Source: Orbilia blumenaviensis
Lineage: Eukaryota > Ascomycota > Orbiliomycetes > Orbiliales > Orbiliaceae
Reading direction: 5' to 3'
Assembly (NCBI GenBank): GCA_036872755.1
Contig: JAVHNS010000019.1
Span: 248,001-312,000 of the forward strand
DNA length: 64,000 nt
Position numbers and translations under genes: made by a program. Each line of letters begins with the position of its first letter. Within the stretch, counting starts at the first letter, position 1. The notes under the pieces are model-generated. The model was not told the DNA's origin and ran no database searches. It saw only the letters and a list, made by a program, of their open reading frames with translations. This document shows positions 1 through 11,757 of the stretch, piece after piece.

Positions 1-778
1 GTTAAGTTGCAACCGGGTTTGTCACTGCAGGGAACGTCCAATATAAATGAAGTTACAGAAGGAAGGAAACAATTATTAGAAACTGGGAGGAAGCCTTTAT
101 CGCCAGTTTTGGGAGAAATGGTGTTTGTGGGAAGGATAGAAAAAGGTGAAGCAAGAAAGAGGCAGTATAGCAGATAACTATGCGTAGGAGAGTGAGAGCG
201 AGAGAGCGAGAGAGAGCGAGGAAGAAGGGAAAAGTGGAAGGGAGGAGGGAGGAGGGAGGAGGGAAGAGGGAAGAGGGCTAAATAAAAACAGACGAAATTT
301 GGCAAAGTCAATTTTTTGCTGACGGAACGGGCGCGAAAAAATTTGAAGTCAACTTTTCGCTGGGCAAACAGGCTGGACGGGAATGCCAACTTGGCCACAC
401 AGTTATGGTGCAGTGCAGTGCAGTGCAGTCCTATCCTGCCAGGGTCCCGCTGCCCATACCTCAACGTTCCTAAAACAATAATAATATCATACCGCATCAA
501 GATGATTGAGCATCTTTGCTTGGGTTTTTTACTCTTTAGTGTCTACTACTACTGTACTTGAATGATTATTTTATTTTATTTTCCCTTAGGAAGTGTAGAT
601 AAGTACCTAGGTAGGTAGACGATTTTTGAGGGGAGGGAAAGAGGGAAAGAGGGAGCGAGTATAGACTTCAAAGAAGCTTAGCAGATCCTATCTGTGCTGG
701 TACACAAAGAGCGGGTTGATCGAGGACATATTGCATGCATGCCACCCTCTCTCTCTCACTCTTTCTACCCAGTACCAG

Positions 779-809
<31 letters not shown>

Positions 810-1422
810 GCTTCAGGATACCTAACTACCTAGCTCCCCTCTTACCTAAGAGTAGGAGCCTTTAGGTTTTTCAATTCATGAAAGGGGATAATCCTGACTC
901 GTACCCATCGTTTTTTTTTTTTTTTTTTTTGTTCCTAGGCATTTCCGATGCTCGGGCTCTACTTAAAAGCTTCCTTGGGTACCTGTAGGTAGGTAGGTTA
1001 GTACTGATTATAGAAGCATATACCTACCTGCTTAGTGCTTAGGTATTGACCTAGCCTAGCACAGGTCGGAAGAGTCAGTTTTAGATAGTAGGTGATTCTT
1101 TGGGCCAAATAGTGCTAGAATAAGTACCTGGAAGGTATTAGATAGTCAGTGCTACAGAAGTAGGACAGGGCCGAGACCAAACAGGGCTGGTAAGAAGGAT
1201 ATTGGAAAGAGAGATGTGTTGCATGATGTGTTGCCGTGTTGTCCTTGTTTGCCCGCCTGCGGTTGTCACGAAAATTGCCGGCGGCTCCTCCTCCGAACCG
1301 ACATCACTCGACTGTGCCAACATCTCCGTCTCGGAAAAAAAAAGCCTCTGCTCAAGACCCCGTCACCTCTCCCCTCTTCCCTCCCCTCCTCCAACACCCC
1401 GTCCTTCCATCCAATTGACTCA
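1..1422. other. intergenic, upstream of ATP synthase gamma
   Basis: No convincing gene. It contains GA-rich purine repeats (about 190-280, with repeated GGAGGGA units), seven tandem ACTT copies (781-808), a 20-nt T run (911-930) and scattered CCTAGGTAGGTA-type motifs (600-1050). A CT-rich stretch at about 1365-1415 directly precedes the start codon of the next gene, as is typical of fungal core promoters and leaders. Short open frames here are interrupted or low-complexity. Confidence 0.7.
781..808. repeat. ACTT tetranucleotide microsatellite
   Basis: Seven perfect tandem copies of ACTT can be counted directly. It lies in the upstream intergenic region and is followed by TACCTAAC/CCTAGC motifs. 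No function can be assigned. Confidence 0.9.
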
Positions 1423-2652
1423 ATGCTCGCCAACGCCGCTCGTCCCGCCCTGAGAAGGGCCGCTGTTGCCGCCGTCTCCCGGTAAACTATACCCCTCCAA
1501 CCGCTCCGGCTATCGCTGAAATGTTTGGCTGTATCATCTACTGACGTCTTATATATGTGCCTCACAGACCGGCCGTTGGCGCCCTTACCCCGGCTGCCGG
1601 ATATGCCACTCTCAGAGAAATCGAGGGACGTCTTAAGTCCATCCGAAACATCGAGAAGATTACCAACACCATGAAGGTCGTCGCCTCCACAAAACTCAAT
1701 CGCGCCATGCGAGCCATGACCGAGTCCAAGGCCTTCGGTGAAACCTCCAACAAGGTCTACGAGGAGGCTGAGACAAAGGTCCCCCAGGAGGCCAAGACCC
1801 TCATTGTCGTCGCCTCTTCGGACAAGGGTCTCTGCGGTGGTATCCATTCCGCCTTGACCAAGGCTACCAGGAAGAAGCTGTTGGAGAACCCCAATGCCGA
1901 TTTGGTTATCCTCGGAGAGAAGTGCAAGGCTCAATTGCAGAGGGAGAAGAGCCAGAGCATCGTCTTGAGCTTTGCCAACGTCGGCAAGGACATCCCAACT
2001 TTCACCGAGGCTCAGACCATTGCCGACCAGATCTTCCAACTTCCCAAGCAATATGACAACATTGAAGTCCTCTTCAACTCCTACCTCAGCCCTGTCTCCT
2101 ACGACCAGAAGACCATCCAGACCTACTCCGTAGACTCTTTCCAGGAATCCGGTACGATATGACACTACATATCTGAATATAGATATATGTATTTTTTGGG
2201 GGAGGTGTTTCTCATATTAATGCAATATTTCATAGCCAACTTCTCTGCCTTCGAAATCGATGACGAGGAACTACCTAACCTCCGCGAGTTCGCTCTGGCC
2301 AACGCTGTCTACTGGGTACGGTGTAACCCTTTCGTGCAGTTTCGCTCTATCAAGAAAGAGATAAAAAAGGACAAAGATCGGACTAACGGAACTATAAAAT
2401 TATATAGGCTTTGGCTGAAGGACACGCATGCGAGCAGTCCGCCCGTCGAAATGCTATGGACAATGCATCGAAGAACGCCGGAGAGATGATCCAGAAATTC
2501 CAGATCCTGTTCAACCGTACCAGACAGGCTGTCATTACTGGCGAACTCGTTGAAATTATCACTGGTATGTCTACTATACTTCGAGATCCAGACAAGGCTT
2601 CTACTGACAACGCATTCTACCTGCAGGTGCTGCTGCCTCCGAGGAATCGTAG
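1423..2652 (+). CDS. ATP3: mitochondrial F1Fo ATP synthase subunit gamma
   Basis: This is the central rotor stalk of the mitochondrial F1 ATPase, which couples proton flow to ATP synthesis in the matrix. Five exons can be read: 1423-1481, 1568-2151, 2236-2315, 2408-2564 and 2627-2652, giving 301 residues, the usual length for the family. The first 35-40 residues are rich in Ala and Arg and lack acidic residues, a classic matrix-targeting presequence. The mature part probably begins near [14 protein letters not shown], the conserved N-terminal rotor helix. The C-terminal rotor helix is also clear: [21 protein letters not shown], then [15 protein letters not shown]. All four introns have GT-AG ends, and frame is kept across every junction. 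The short last exon encodes only the terminal residues (AAASEES). A CT-rich leader lies just upstream. Identification is secure; only the extreme ends are inferred. Confidence 0.96.
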
Positions 2653-4287
2653 AGAGGTGGTTTGTTGGGCATTTGATTATTGCGCGATTTGCGTTTTGTA
2701 TCTTTTTAATTGTACATACCTCTAGCTGAGGAGTGAAAAGCAAAAAAGGAAAGACATTTAGATGGCCTTGTGTGGCCAGCAAATTACTTATATATAACAA
2801 CCATTTACTACTTGTTGACTCGGGATTTGTCTCGTAGACCAGCTCGGGATGCAAGACGCGGCTGATGCCTTGATTGCGGCATTGACTAACTGACGGATAA
2901 CGATATCCCGGAAGATCGAGCAACCCATTCACCGTTGTGTATTATAGGTAACTCTGACTGCCGTCGTTAAAATAAAATACAGCCGATTCGGAAGCGATGT
3001 ATTACGGCAAAGTGAACCACCACCACGGCTAGCATATAGCCTTAAATAGTTCGCAAGCTTGCTTGTGCAAACAACCTTTGGTTATATACCCGACTCGGTA
3101 TCTTCCGTCGTTTCAAGACCAAGGGCATCATCTGACTGTGCGACATGAATCCCGTGAATCAGAAAGCCGCGTTTAGACCTTCCGCTGCTGCCTCAGATGC
3201 GACTTTTAGGAAATCATAATACATGGATACGCTGCCGATGCAGACTGGAGTCATACGGGTATACAAAATTATCAGTATCTCTGGGTCTCGCGACATACGA
3301 TCTTTTGATCGATAAAACTATACCATACGTGCATAATCTCAAACTCTTCTCCATTTTTTCGCCTCGAAAGGCTGGGTAATCCTCCTGATTACCATCGATT
3401 CCGTCGGGCAAGGCTAGCCAGACCTTGATCCGCGAACGGGTTCAAGAGTTTCTCGGCATCTTTCGAGGTCCAATCAACACCCATCCCATGGTCTAAGCGA
3501 CAGAACCATGCAATGTTTGTCCAGGATCCCGGTGCAGTTTGAAGCAATATGTATGTATGTCGTTTCCTTTTGTCCTCCAGCTGCGCCGGGGATAAGGGCA
3601 ACGACAGACAAGTCGTGACTTGCCTTTTACTCCTCTGAATCTGGACAATTCTGTAAAGGCCCGGAACAGGACGCAGCGAAGATGTCCCTTACTTTGGGAA
3701 GCCTCTCTCCCCTCTGACTTGCTGAACAATGCCATCAGGGCGCCAAGGCACAATAGCGATCTTCATTTGAAGCCTCGTTTGGGATGGGAAGACCAATCTA
3801 TTTCGTAATTTTGCAGACCAACCGGCATGAACAGGATCGTGAATGATGCGTGTGGCGAGCTGGGTCTATAATATGATAAGCCCCTAACTTAAGTCATGTA
3901 GAGGAATAGGAAGTGGAAGCGGATTGTCGAGCCCGTGCTAGGAGGGCTTTCTGGTTTGCATTTTGCGGCGGTTGTCCGTTTGGATGTGCCAGCCAACTGT
4001 CATGCTACATTCTTTGTCTGGGTCTCAGTTGGTTCATCAGGAGTGGATGCAGCTCTCTCCTGTTAGGAATTCGGGTCTTCCAGTCCACACATCTTTTTTT
4101 CCATTTTATTTTTATTTTTAAATTCTTTCTGGTATTAGTAGCACGGCTTGAGGTTTTTATTTTTCTCAGTTCGAGTTCCTCAAAAGGATAGAAGGAGAGA
4201 GAGAAAGAAAGGAAAGAAAGGAACTGTTGGCATGCGGTCGCCATACGTCGCTTTCTCAAGAACTAGAACTAATACTCAGCGAGCGCC
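2653..4287. other. intergenic, no gene recognised
   Basis: About 1.6 kb between the ATP synthase gamma gene and the next gene. Open frames are all under 110 codons, overlap one another on both strands and have no recognisable motif. The last 100 bases hold a GA-rich stretch (about 4185-4225) shortly before the start codon at 4288. Confidence 0.65.
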
Positions 4288-5868
4288 GTGATGGTGGATA
4301 ATATTCTGAACAGCATAATAGCAGCAGCCCTGGTTGGTGTTGTTGCCATCGTCCCCACAGCTTCATCCGCGACGCCGCCGTGTTCTACAAGCCCCACGCC
4401 CGTCTGTCTCAACCTTCAGAACTGCACCAATGTCGACGCTTGGGGGTTACAAGTCGAAGTTGGTACGAAAGGCCAGGCGCGACAGAAGATATGCCTTGTT
4501 CCGTCGACCGTTATAAATGCCACTTATGCCTTGGGATCGGAGATATGCAACAACAACAGTCTGAACAAAACATGCCAGGCGAGTCACGGTGGCACTTTCG
4601 ACCGAAGTTTGCTGGCTGGGTTTGCGAACCGTAGCACATCGGCGTATGACGGGGCCGAGGGGTTCTGGGACGACCTAAACGGACCTGTGGAGACCTTTGG
4701 AAATGTGGACTTTGCAGTCGCCGGCTTCACGCAGCTGAAGGATTACGAAATTGGTGTTGTGACAAATGGCACAATGTTTAACCTTGGACAGTTGGGATTC
4801 GGTCCCAAATCGTCTTTTTTAAAAGCCTTGAAGGATCAAGGCTTCATCGACAGGCTAGTATTCGGGTTCGATGCAGGAAGCCAAAGTCCGTATAATCCTC
4901 GCCCTGGCCACATCGTTTTAGGAGGATACGACCAATCCCGCGTGGTAGGGAACTTTGCGGAGTTCGATATCAATTATGAAAACACGGAATTCAGGCCGTG
5001 CCCGTTTAGGGTTGAGATCCAAAAAATAGATGTTATGTTCGAGAAACCCATGAAAACGACGCCTTTCATCGATATGGAGTCTCGGAACCCTTATGCATGC
5101 ATCGAACCTTACGACAATTTGTTCCGGTTCCCATCCGGAAGGCTGGCCTCGCTCGAAAATATAGGCCTAGGACAGGGAAGAGTTAATAGCGATTGGCTGC
5201 CAAATCTGCAAGTCAACGAACCGGGCTGGAGGTACAAAGCTGGTAATCCAGGCGCGTTCTCCTTAGATATCGTCCTTAACGGAATCGATGAGGATTTCAA
5301 AATCGTGATCCCGAACGAAGAGCTCGCGCATCCCCTCAGAGGAATCGACAATAATGGGTCCTGGGCTGTTGACAAGAACTACACGGAGTTAAATATTTTC
5401 CAGGAATCCGCCGTCCGCAATACAATAGTACTCGGAAAAGCCTTTTTGTCGCAGGTGTATCTTGCTGTCGACTACGAGGCTGGGAAGTTCTACCTTGCAG
5501 CATCATCGCCCTCCACTGCCGGCTGCAATCCCGTGGCATTCGGCTGCCCAAATGATGGAAATCGCAAAAAACACTCTATTAGTATCGCTGGCTATGTCGG
5601 TCTTGGATTTGGAATAGCGTCGTTCCTGATATTAGGCATCTTGCTCGGTCTAGGTATCTGGTTCTGGAAATCGGGTAGGCTAGATCGGTATAGACGGAGA
5701 GGCGTAAACATCACAGAAAGAGTGGCGGATTTCGGGACTTATACCCAGCACAATACGAAAGATATGAGAGTGCTGGCGCGACAAGCGTCGTTACGACCTT
5801 GTAGTAACGGGAGCCCTGATCGGCAGACATTTGGGTCTGCGGTAGGACTACGGAGAACAATGTCCTGA
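4288..5868 (+). CDS. membrane-anchored pepsin-like (A1 fold) protein, catalytic Asp residues missing
   Basis: Uninterrupted 526-codon frame. Residues 1-28 form a hydrophobic signal peptide. Residues about 45-420 have the layout of a two-lobed pepsin-family aspartic peptidase: a VEVGTKGQ segment where peptidases have the xIGTPxQ strand, LGQLGFGPKSSFL, GHIVLGGYD, and near the end LGKAFLSQVYLAVDYEAGKFYLA, matching the family's LGxxFLRxxYxVfD strand. The first DTG site is replaced by a CLVPSTVINATY-type segment and the second by ACIEPYDNLF, so neither catalytic Asp-Ser/Thr-Gly triad is present. A transmembrane helix (about 431-457) is followed by Arg-rich residues and a cytosolic tail of about 65 residues. 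Several N-x-S/T sites and Cys pairs fit a glycosylated surface protein. I infer a non-catalytic receptor or scaffold; an active peptidase is unlikely. ATG-ATG start; the first was taken. Confidence 0.8.
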   Translation: MMVDNILNSIIAAALVGVVAIVPTASSATPPCSTSPTPVCLNLQNCTNVDAWGLQVEVGTKGQARQKICLVPSTVINATYALGSEICNNNSLNKTCQASHGGTFDRSLLAGFANRSTSAYDGAEGFWDDLNGPVETFGNVDFAVAGFTQLKDYEIGVVTNGTMFNLGQLGFGPKSSFLKALKDQGFIDRLVFGFDAGSQSPYNPRPGHIVLGGYDQSRVVGNFAEFDINYENTEFRPCPFRVEIQKIDVMFEKPMKTTPFIDMESRNPYACIEPYDNLFRFPSGRLASLENIGLGQGRVNSDWLPNLQVNEPGWRYKAGNPGAFSLDIVLNGIDEDFKIVIPNEELAHPLRGIDNNGSWAVDKNYTELNIFQESAVRNTIVLGKAFLSQVYLAVDYEAGKFYLAASSPSTAGCNPVAFGCPNDGNRKKHSISIAGYVGLGFGIASFLILGILLGLGIWFWKSGRLDRYRRRGVNITERVADFGTYTQHNTKDMRVLARQASLRPCSNGSPDRQTFGSAVGLRRTMS

Positions 5869-7436
5869 GTTTGGTGGTTTTTTTCTTGCGCTATCGACCT
5901 TCCTTTTTATATAATAGTTTCTGCATATATTTGGGGAAGAAATACTCGTTTATCGTTTACTACCTATATAGCCTTTTTCCTTTCTGTCCGGGGTTATTTT
6001 ATTTTTGCACGGACCATATCAAGCGACTATGAGATGCTCAGCATTTTGCACACTTTTCATTTGTCAGGAGTACGGCGGCACGGAACATCTTTTATACTTT
6101 CATACTTTTATACTTTCTGCGATATCATTCTGCTTGCTGCATTTGCTTTGTATACGAAATGTATCCTGGTGTTTCTTAAAAGTACCTTACCTACCCATTT
6201 ACTTGCTAACTTACTTGACTGGTTATTTGAATACTTAAGTAAGTACTTACACGAAATATGCCGCTCGCATACTCGGGGTCCGTATAGCTTATTTCTCATC
6301 GCGCATTCCCATACCACACGTACATGTGCATAAGTTAAAGACAATACTCAAGCTTGCATACACACATGCACACATTGATACATTACGGATTCAGCCCCCC
6401 CTTTGCAATCTTCGGTGAAGGAAAAAAAAAAAAAAAAAAAAAAAATTTGAGAGATCGGGCGAGACGGAGATTGAAATTGCAGCAGGTGGCATCATCTAAC
6501 GTGGCTGTGCGACACAGACAAGCTTTCGAGATACGCAAGCCATTACCATATAATCAGATTGATTGTCTACGTGATCCCCCTGGTGCCTGCGCAGTATGTA
6601 TAAAATAGTAAGCTTAAGCGGTATTATATCGACAACCCTCCGGCCGACAGTTGAGTGAGTAGTGTATTTAAGTGGGTTCTAGGTAACAAGGGACGCAAGC
6701 CGACATTTGACCTTGACATCACCAATATAATTCTTACTTAAGCACTTTCCTTCTTAATTCTTATATCATATCACTACCGGATCTCTTAGGTACTCGTTTA
6801 AGCCCTTAGCCGTACCAGCCGGAGCGGTGTGGATGCTCGCAAGCAGCTGGGTTATACGTGGTGCATGCAGGCAGGCAGGCAAGCAAGCAGCTGTCGGTCC
6901 ACTCGAGACAGGTCATCCACCCGCCAGCCCAATCCAACTGGGGGTACCAAGTGCTTAGGAGGTTATACCCTTTACCTCTAGCTTTTAACTCTCCCTCCGA
7001 GGTTCTCCTTATTATAGTAGCTCCATCTCTTCGCTACCTCCATCGCGATCTCTCCTTCTCTCTCTCTCCATCGCTACCCTACGTCGTAGCTCTACCTTGC
7101 TATCTTGGTATTTTATTCTATTTGATTTTTGGGGGTTTGCGACTTATTGGACGCTGCCTGGCCTGCGAATTTTAGGCGCCGAGACTGTCCACTGAGCTTA
7201 CGCCGACAGTTACGTGGGAGCGAAAGCTACACCAAACCGGTTTCACGTTGACAAGACCTCGTTCTCGCTCTCTCTCGTTCCTGTGCCTGTCCGGTCCTGG
7301 CTGTGTTCCTAAAATACCCAACAACACACAGCTTCCCTCCCCGATATACCTCACCACTCTCTTTTTCCCCTAAACAACATCCCTATTCTCTGGCTACAGC
7401 TCGAAAATCACGAGACCACCGAGGTAACCAGTCGAG
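5869..7436. other. intergenic and myosin gene 5' leader
   Basis: No gene seen. It contains a 24-nt A run (6422-6445), AT-rich DNA after the upstream stop codon, and a CT-rich stretch (about 6960-7110 and 7255-7400) leading to the myosin start codon, probably promoter and 5' untranslated leader. Open frames here are short and lack family motifs. Confidence 0.65.
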
Positions 7437-10400
7437 ATGGTATGTCCTATTCCTTATCTTCCATCTGCCGTCGGAGGCCGTTTTCCGTTTTCCGGTATCG
7501 CGGCTCATCCGCCTGCACCTCCACGCAGAGAGAAAGAGAGCTAACCCAGCGTTCTGTCACATTGTAGGCTGTCACTAAGCGGGCGGGGCGGAACAAAACG
7601 AAAGATGCAGCGGGGGTCACATCAAAGGTCCCCTTCATGAAGGGAGCTGGCGGCAGCTCTGCCGCCAGCCAGGGGGCTCCTAAGAAGGCCTTCTACGAGG
7701 GATCCAAAAAGAAGGAAGTCGGTGTTAGCGACCTTACCCTCATCAGCAAGATCTCAAATGAAGCTATCAACGAGAACCTAATGAAGCGATTCGAAGCTGC
7801 TGAGATTTACGTACGTCGTCCAGGCCATCGAGTCCCAAAGGCCATATACACCAGATACTATATACAATATACCATATATTACTCCCAAGATTCGAGTGGA
7901 AGTGGTAGCTAACTGTCAGCTTTGCTGTGTGGTAGACTTATATTGGACATGTGTTAATCTCGGTGAATCCGTTCCGAGACTGTAAGTAGCACAATCGATA
8001 CATCTATTCTATTGATTCTAATGTCCGGAAATAGTGGGAATCTACGTCGACTCCGTCATGGAGGCCTACAAAGGCAAGAACCGGTTAGAGATGCCACCAC
8101 ACGTATTCGCGATCGCGGAAGCCTCATACTACAACATGAACGCCTACCGAGACAACCAATGTATCATCATCAGCGGTGAATCCGGCGCTGGTAAAACCGA
8201 GGCCGCGAAGAGAATCATGCAGTACATCGCCACTGTATCCAGCGGTCAGCAAAACTCGCACATTACCGAGATCAAGAATATGGTTTTGGCAACCAATCCG
8301 CTGCTAGAAGCCTTTGGGTGTGCTAAGACACTAAGGAATAACAATTCGTCACGGCATGGCAAATACCTGGAACTCCAGTTTAATGCGCAGGGTGAACCAT
8401 GTGGTGCAAATATCACAAACTATTTGCTAGAGAAGGCGCGCGTGGTTGGTCAGATCACGAATGAACGAAACTTCCACATCTTCTACCAATATGCTAAAGC
8501 CGCTAGTCCAGCCTACCGAGGTCAGTAGCATTGTCTAGTTATAAGACGATTAACCAGTCACTAATACCTAATGTATTCTAGAATTGCTCGGCATTCAGGG
8601 TCCGGAATCTTACAGCTACACATCTAACTCTCAATGTTTGGACGTCCCCGGAATTGATGACACGAAGGAATTTGCAGAAACCCTCCAGGCGATGAGAGTT
8701 ATTGGCCTCACGCAGCAGGAGCAGGACGATATCTTTCGATTACTATCCGCCATCTTGTGGATCGGGAATGTTCGGTTTCGAGAGGACGATAATGGAGGCG
8801 CGGCAATCACCGACCCCGGTGTTACCGATTTTGCAGCATACTTGTTAGAAGTTGACGGCGAAGCTCTACACAAGGTAAGGCAATATAATGTGGTGAAAAG
8901 GCTAGAACGACTGTGCTGACGTTACCCTTAAGGCTTTATCCATCCGTATAGTCGAAACGTCGAGAGGTGGAAGACGAGGTTCCATCTATGAGTCGCCGCT
9001 CAACCCGACACAGGCTACTGCCGTAAGGGACGCACTCGCAAAGGCAATTTATAACAATCTCTTCGAATGGATCGTAGACCGCATCAATGTTTCGATGAAG
9101 GCTCGGGAAGAGACATCCTATACGATCGGTATTCTTGATATTTATGGATTCGAAATTTTCGAAAAGAACTCTTTCGAGCAGCTTTGCATCAACTACGTGA
9201 ACGAGAAATTGCAACAGATCTTTATCGAGCTTACCCTCAAAACAGAGCAGGAGGAGTATGTGCGAGAGCAGATCGAGTGGCAGCCCATCAAATATTTCAA
9301 CAACAAGGTCGTTTGCGATTTAATCGAGGAGAAGAGGCCGCCTGGGGTCTTCGCAGCTCTCAATGACGCATGTGCCACCGCACATGCAGATTCCAGCGCA
9401 GCTGATGGAACGTTCATCCAAAGACTCAATGCACTTTCGACGAATCCCCATTTCGCCCAGCGGCAAACACAGTTTATTATTAAGCACTATGCTGGAGATG
9501 TGACTTACCAGATTGAACATATGACAGATAAGAACAAAGACCAGCTCCTCAGAGATATCCTCGAGCTGATTGAGGCCAGCAAGAACCAATTCCTGCATAC
9601 GATCTTCCCCCAACAAGTTGGTGCCACCGATACAAAGGGGCGTCGGCCACCGACCGCGAGCGACAAGATCAAGGCATCCGCGAACGATCTTGTAAACACG
9701 TTATCGAAGGCGACACCCTCATATATTCGGACAATCAAGCCGAATCAAAACAAATCACCAAAGGAATATGACTCGGCGGCTGTCCTCCATCAAATTAAAT
9801 ATCTCGGTCTCCAAGAAAATGTTCGTATCCGAAGAGCTGGCTTCGCATACCGTCAGACCTTTGAAAGATTCGTGGACCGATTCTACTTGTTGTCATCGAA
9901 GACTTCTTATGCAGGTGATTACATCTGGACCGGTGACCCGCGATCAGGATCCGAGCAAATTCTTAAGGATACGAAAATACCAAGGGAGGAATGGCAAATG
10001 GGAACTACCAAGGCGTTCATCAAAACACCCGAGACGCTCTTTGCCCTGGAAACCATGCGAGACCGATACTGGCATAACATGGCCATACGTATTCAACGAG
10101 CGTGGAGGAACTATTTGAGATATCGGACAGAGTGCGCAATCAGAATTCAAAGGTGGTGGCGAAACCTTACCGGAAGTACCGACTTTATCAAGTTGCGTGA
10201 TTACGGCCATACTGTTCTTGCTGGAAGGAAGGAGCGAAGACGTTTCAGTATTCTTGGATCCAGAAGGTTCATGGGAGACTACATCGGGATTGATAATCGA
10301 GGAGGTTATGGTGAGCATGTCAGAAACTCGGTCCAGATTCCGGCTAGCGACAGAACACTTTTCTCCTGCAGAGGTGAATTGTTAGTATCAAAGCTCGGGA

Positions 10401-11757
10401 GATCCAGCAAACCGAACCCACGAATACTTGTCCTCACCAATCGCAACTTCTACATTATTACTCAGACAATTGTCAACGGTCAGCTCCAGATTCTATCGGA
10501 TAGAACAATCCCGCTAGGGACGATTAAGTTTATCGGCACATCTAATCTTAGTGATGATTGGTTCTCGTTGGGCGTAGGGGCACCGGGGCAACCCGACCCG
10601 CTCCTATCCTGTATTTTCAAAACGGAACTTTTCACTCACATGAAGGGGCTTATGACCGGAATTTTCGACCTTCGGATTGGCCCAACCATTGAGTACAACA
10701 AAAAGCCGGGAAAGATCGCCGTGGTCAAGACTCTTAAAGACCCAAGTGTTCAAAATGGTGACTTGTACAAGAGCGGAACTATCCACGTTGGCCCCGGTGA
10801 GCCCCCCAATAGTGTTTCAAGGCCGACCCCAAAACCGAGAGCAAAGCCGGCCAAGGCTATTACAACCGGCGGGCTTCTCAAGAAGAGCGTCAACGGAAAA
10901 CTTTCATCCCAAGCCCGCGGGAGAGCAACACCTCAACCACAAGCTCGCCCGGTCCCGCAACAGCTACCCGGAGGCGGCAGCTCAACGGTTTCGAGCAATC
11001 CCATGCCGGCGGCGATGAAGCCGGTGACACCAGTTCTTCAGCAACATCAGACAATGTCAAATGGATATGGCGGGAGCCAAGAAAGGAATTCCATGGGGTC
11101 TTCTGTGGCTTCGGCACGAGCTCCTCCTCCACCGCCACCGCCCCCACCCGCGGCAGCACCCTCCCAAGATCCGATGGCCCGCGCTTTATACGATTTTGCC
11201 GGGCAGTCCGCGAATGAACTTACCTTTACGAAAGGGGAAATAATCATAATTCTCCAAAAAGAAGGAAACGGTAAGGAAGGCTACCCACTTTTACGTTTAG
11301 CAAGGAGAGGAAGGTTACAGTTGTGGTGGGAAATAAGAATTGTATCGGGCTGACATATTTATTCTTGATTTTTTGTACAGGATGGTGGCTTGCCAAAAAA
11401 GCAGATGATACTCAAGGGTGGGCACCCAGTGCCTATCTTAAGGAAGAGGAAGCAGCAAGACCTCCACCCCCACCGCCGCCACCACCAGTCCAAGTAGCTG
11501 GGAAGGCAAAACCTCCACCTCCACCCCGGCCCAAGCCGTCGGTAGCTGCAGCTGCAGCGGTGAGGAAGCCAAGTTCAATGCATCAGGCCGCCGAAACAGT
11601 CACTCCGCCAGCAGGAACAAGGGCATCCAATCTCAGCACGCAAAGTCAGCAAGAGGGAGGATCGTCTAATTCAAGTTTAGCAGGAGGTCTCGCTGCAGCA
11701 TTGAAAAAACGGTCGCAGGCAAATCGGGGATCGGATGAAGACAACGATGACTGGTGA
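7437..11757 (+). CDS. class I myosin (fungal MyoA/Myo3/Myo5 type)
   Basis: Actin motor that drives Arp2/3-dependent actin assembly at endocytic sites and hyphal tips. Exons: 7437-7439 (the ATG alone), 7568-7810, 7936-7981, 8035-8520, 8582-8874, 8933-11270 and 11381-11757, totalling 1261 residues, normal for the family. The motor domain shows the P-loop GESGAGKT, switch [16 protein letters not shown] and switch [19 protein letters not shown]. The TEDS-rule position is Ser in RRGSIYESP, the Pak-kinase site of fungal class I myosins. IQ-like motifs follow the motor ([21 protein letters not shown]), then a TH1 lipid-binding domain, a Pro/Ala-rich TH2 region, an SH3 domain ([15 protein letters not shown] to GWAPSAYL, split by the last intron), poly-proline runs on both sides of the SH3, and the acidic Arp2/3-binding tail DEDNDDW. 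The one-codon first exon is inferred from the GTATGT right after ATG and the conserved basic N terminus of exon 2. Confidence 0.95.

Noticed and set aside
1266..2165. 299-codon minus-strand open frame
   Set aside because: It lies opposite ATP synthase gamma exons, has no motif, and is explained by codon bias of the true gene.
9944..10318. minus-strand open frame inside the myosin gene
   Set aside because: Opposite the myosin TH1 coding region, with no independent support.
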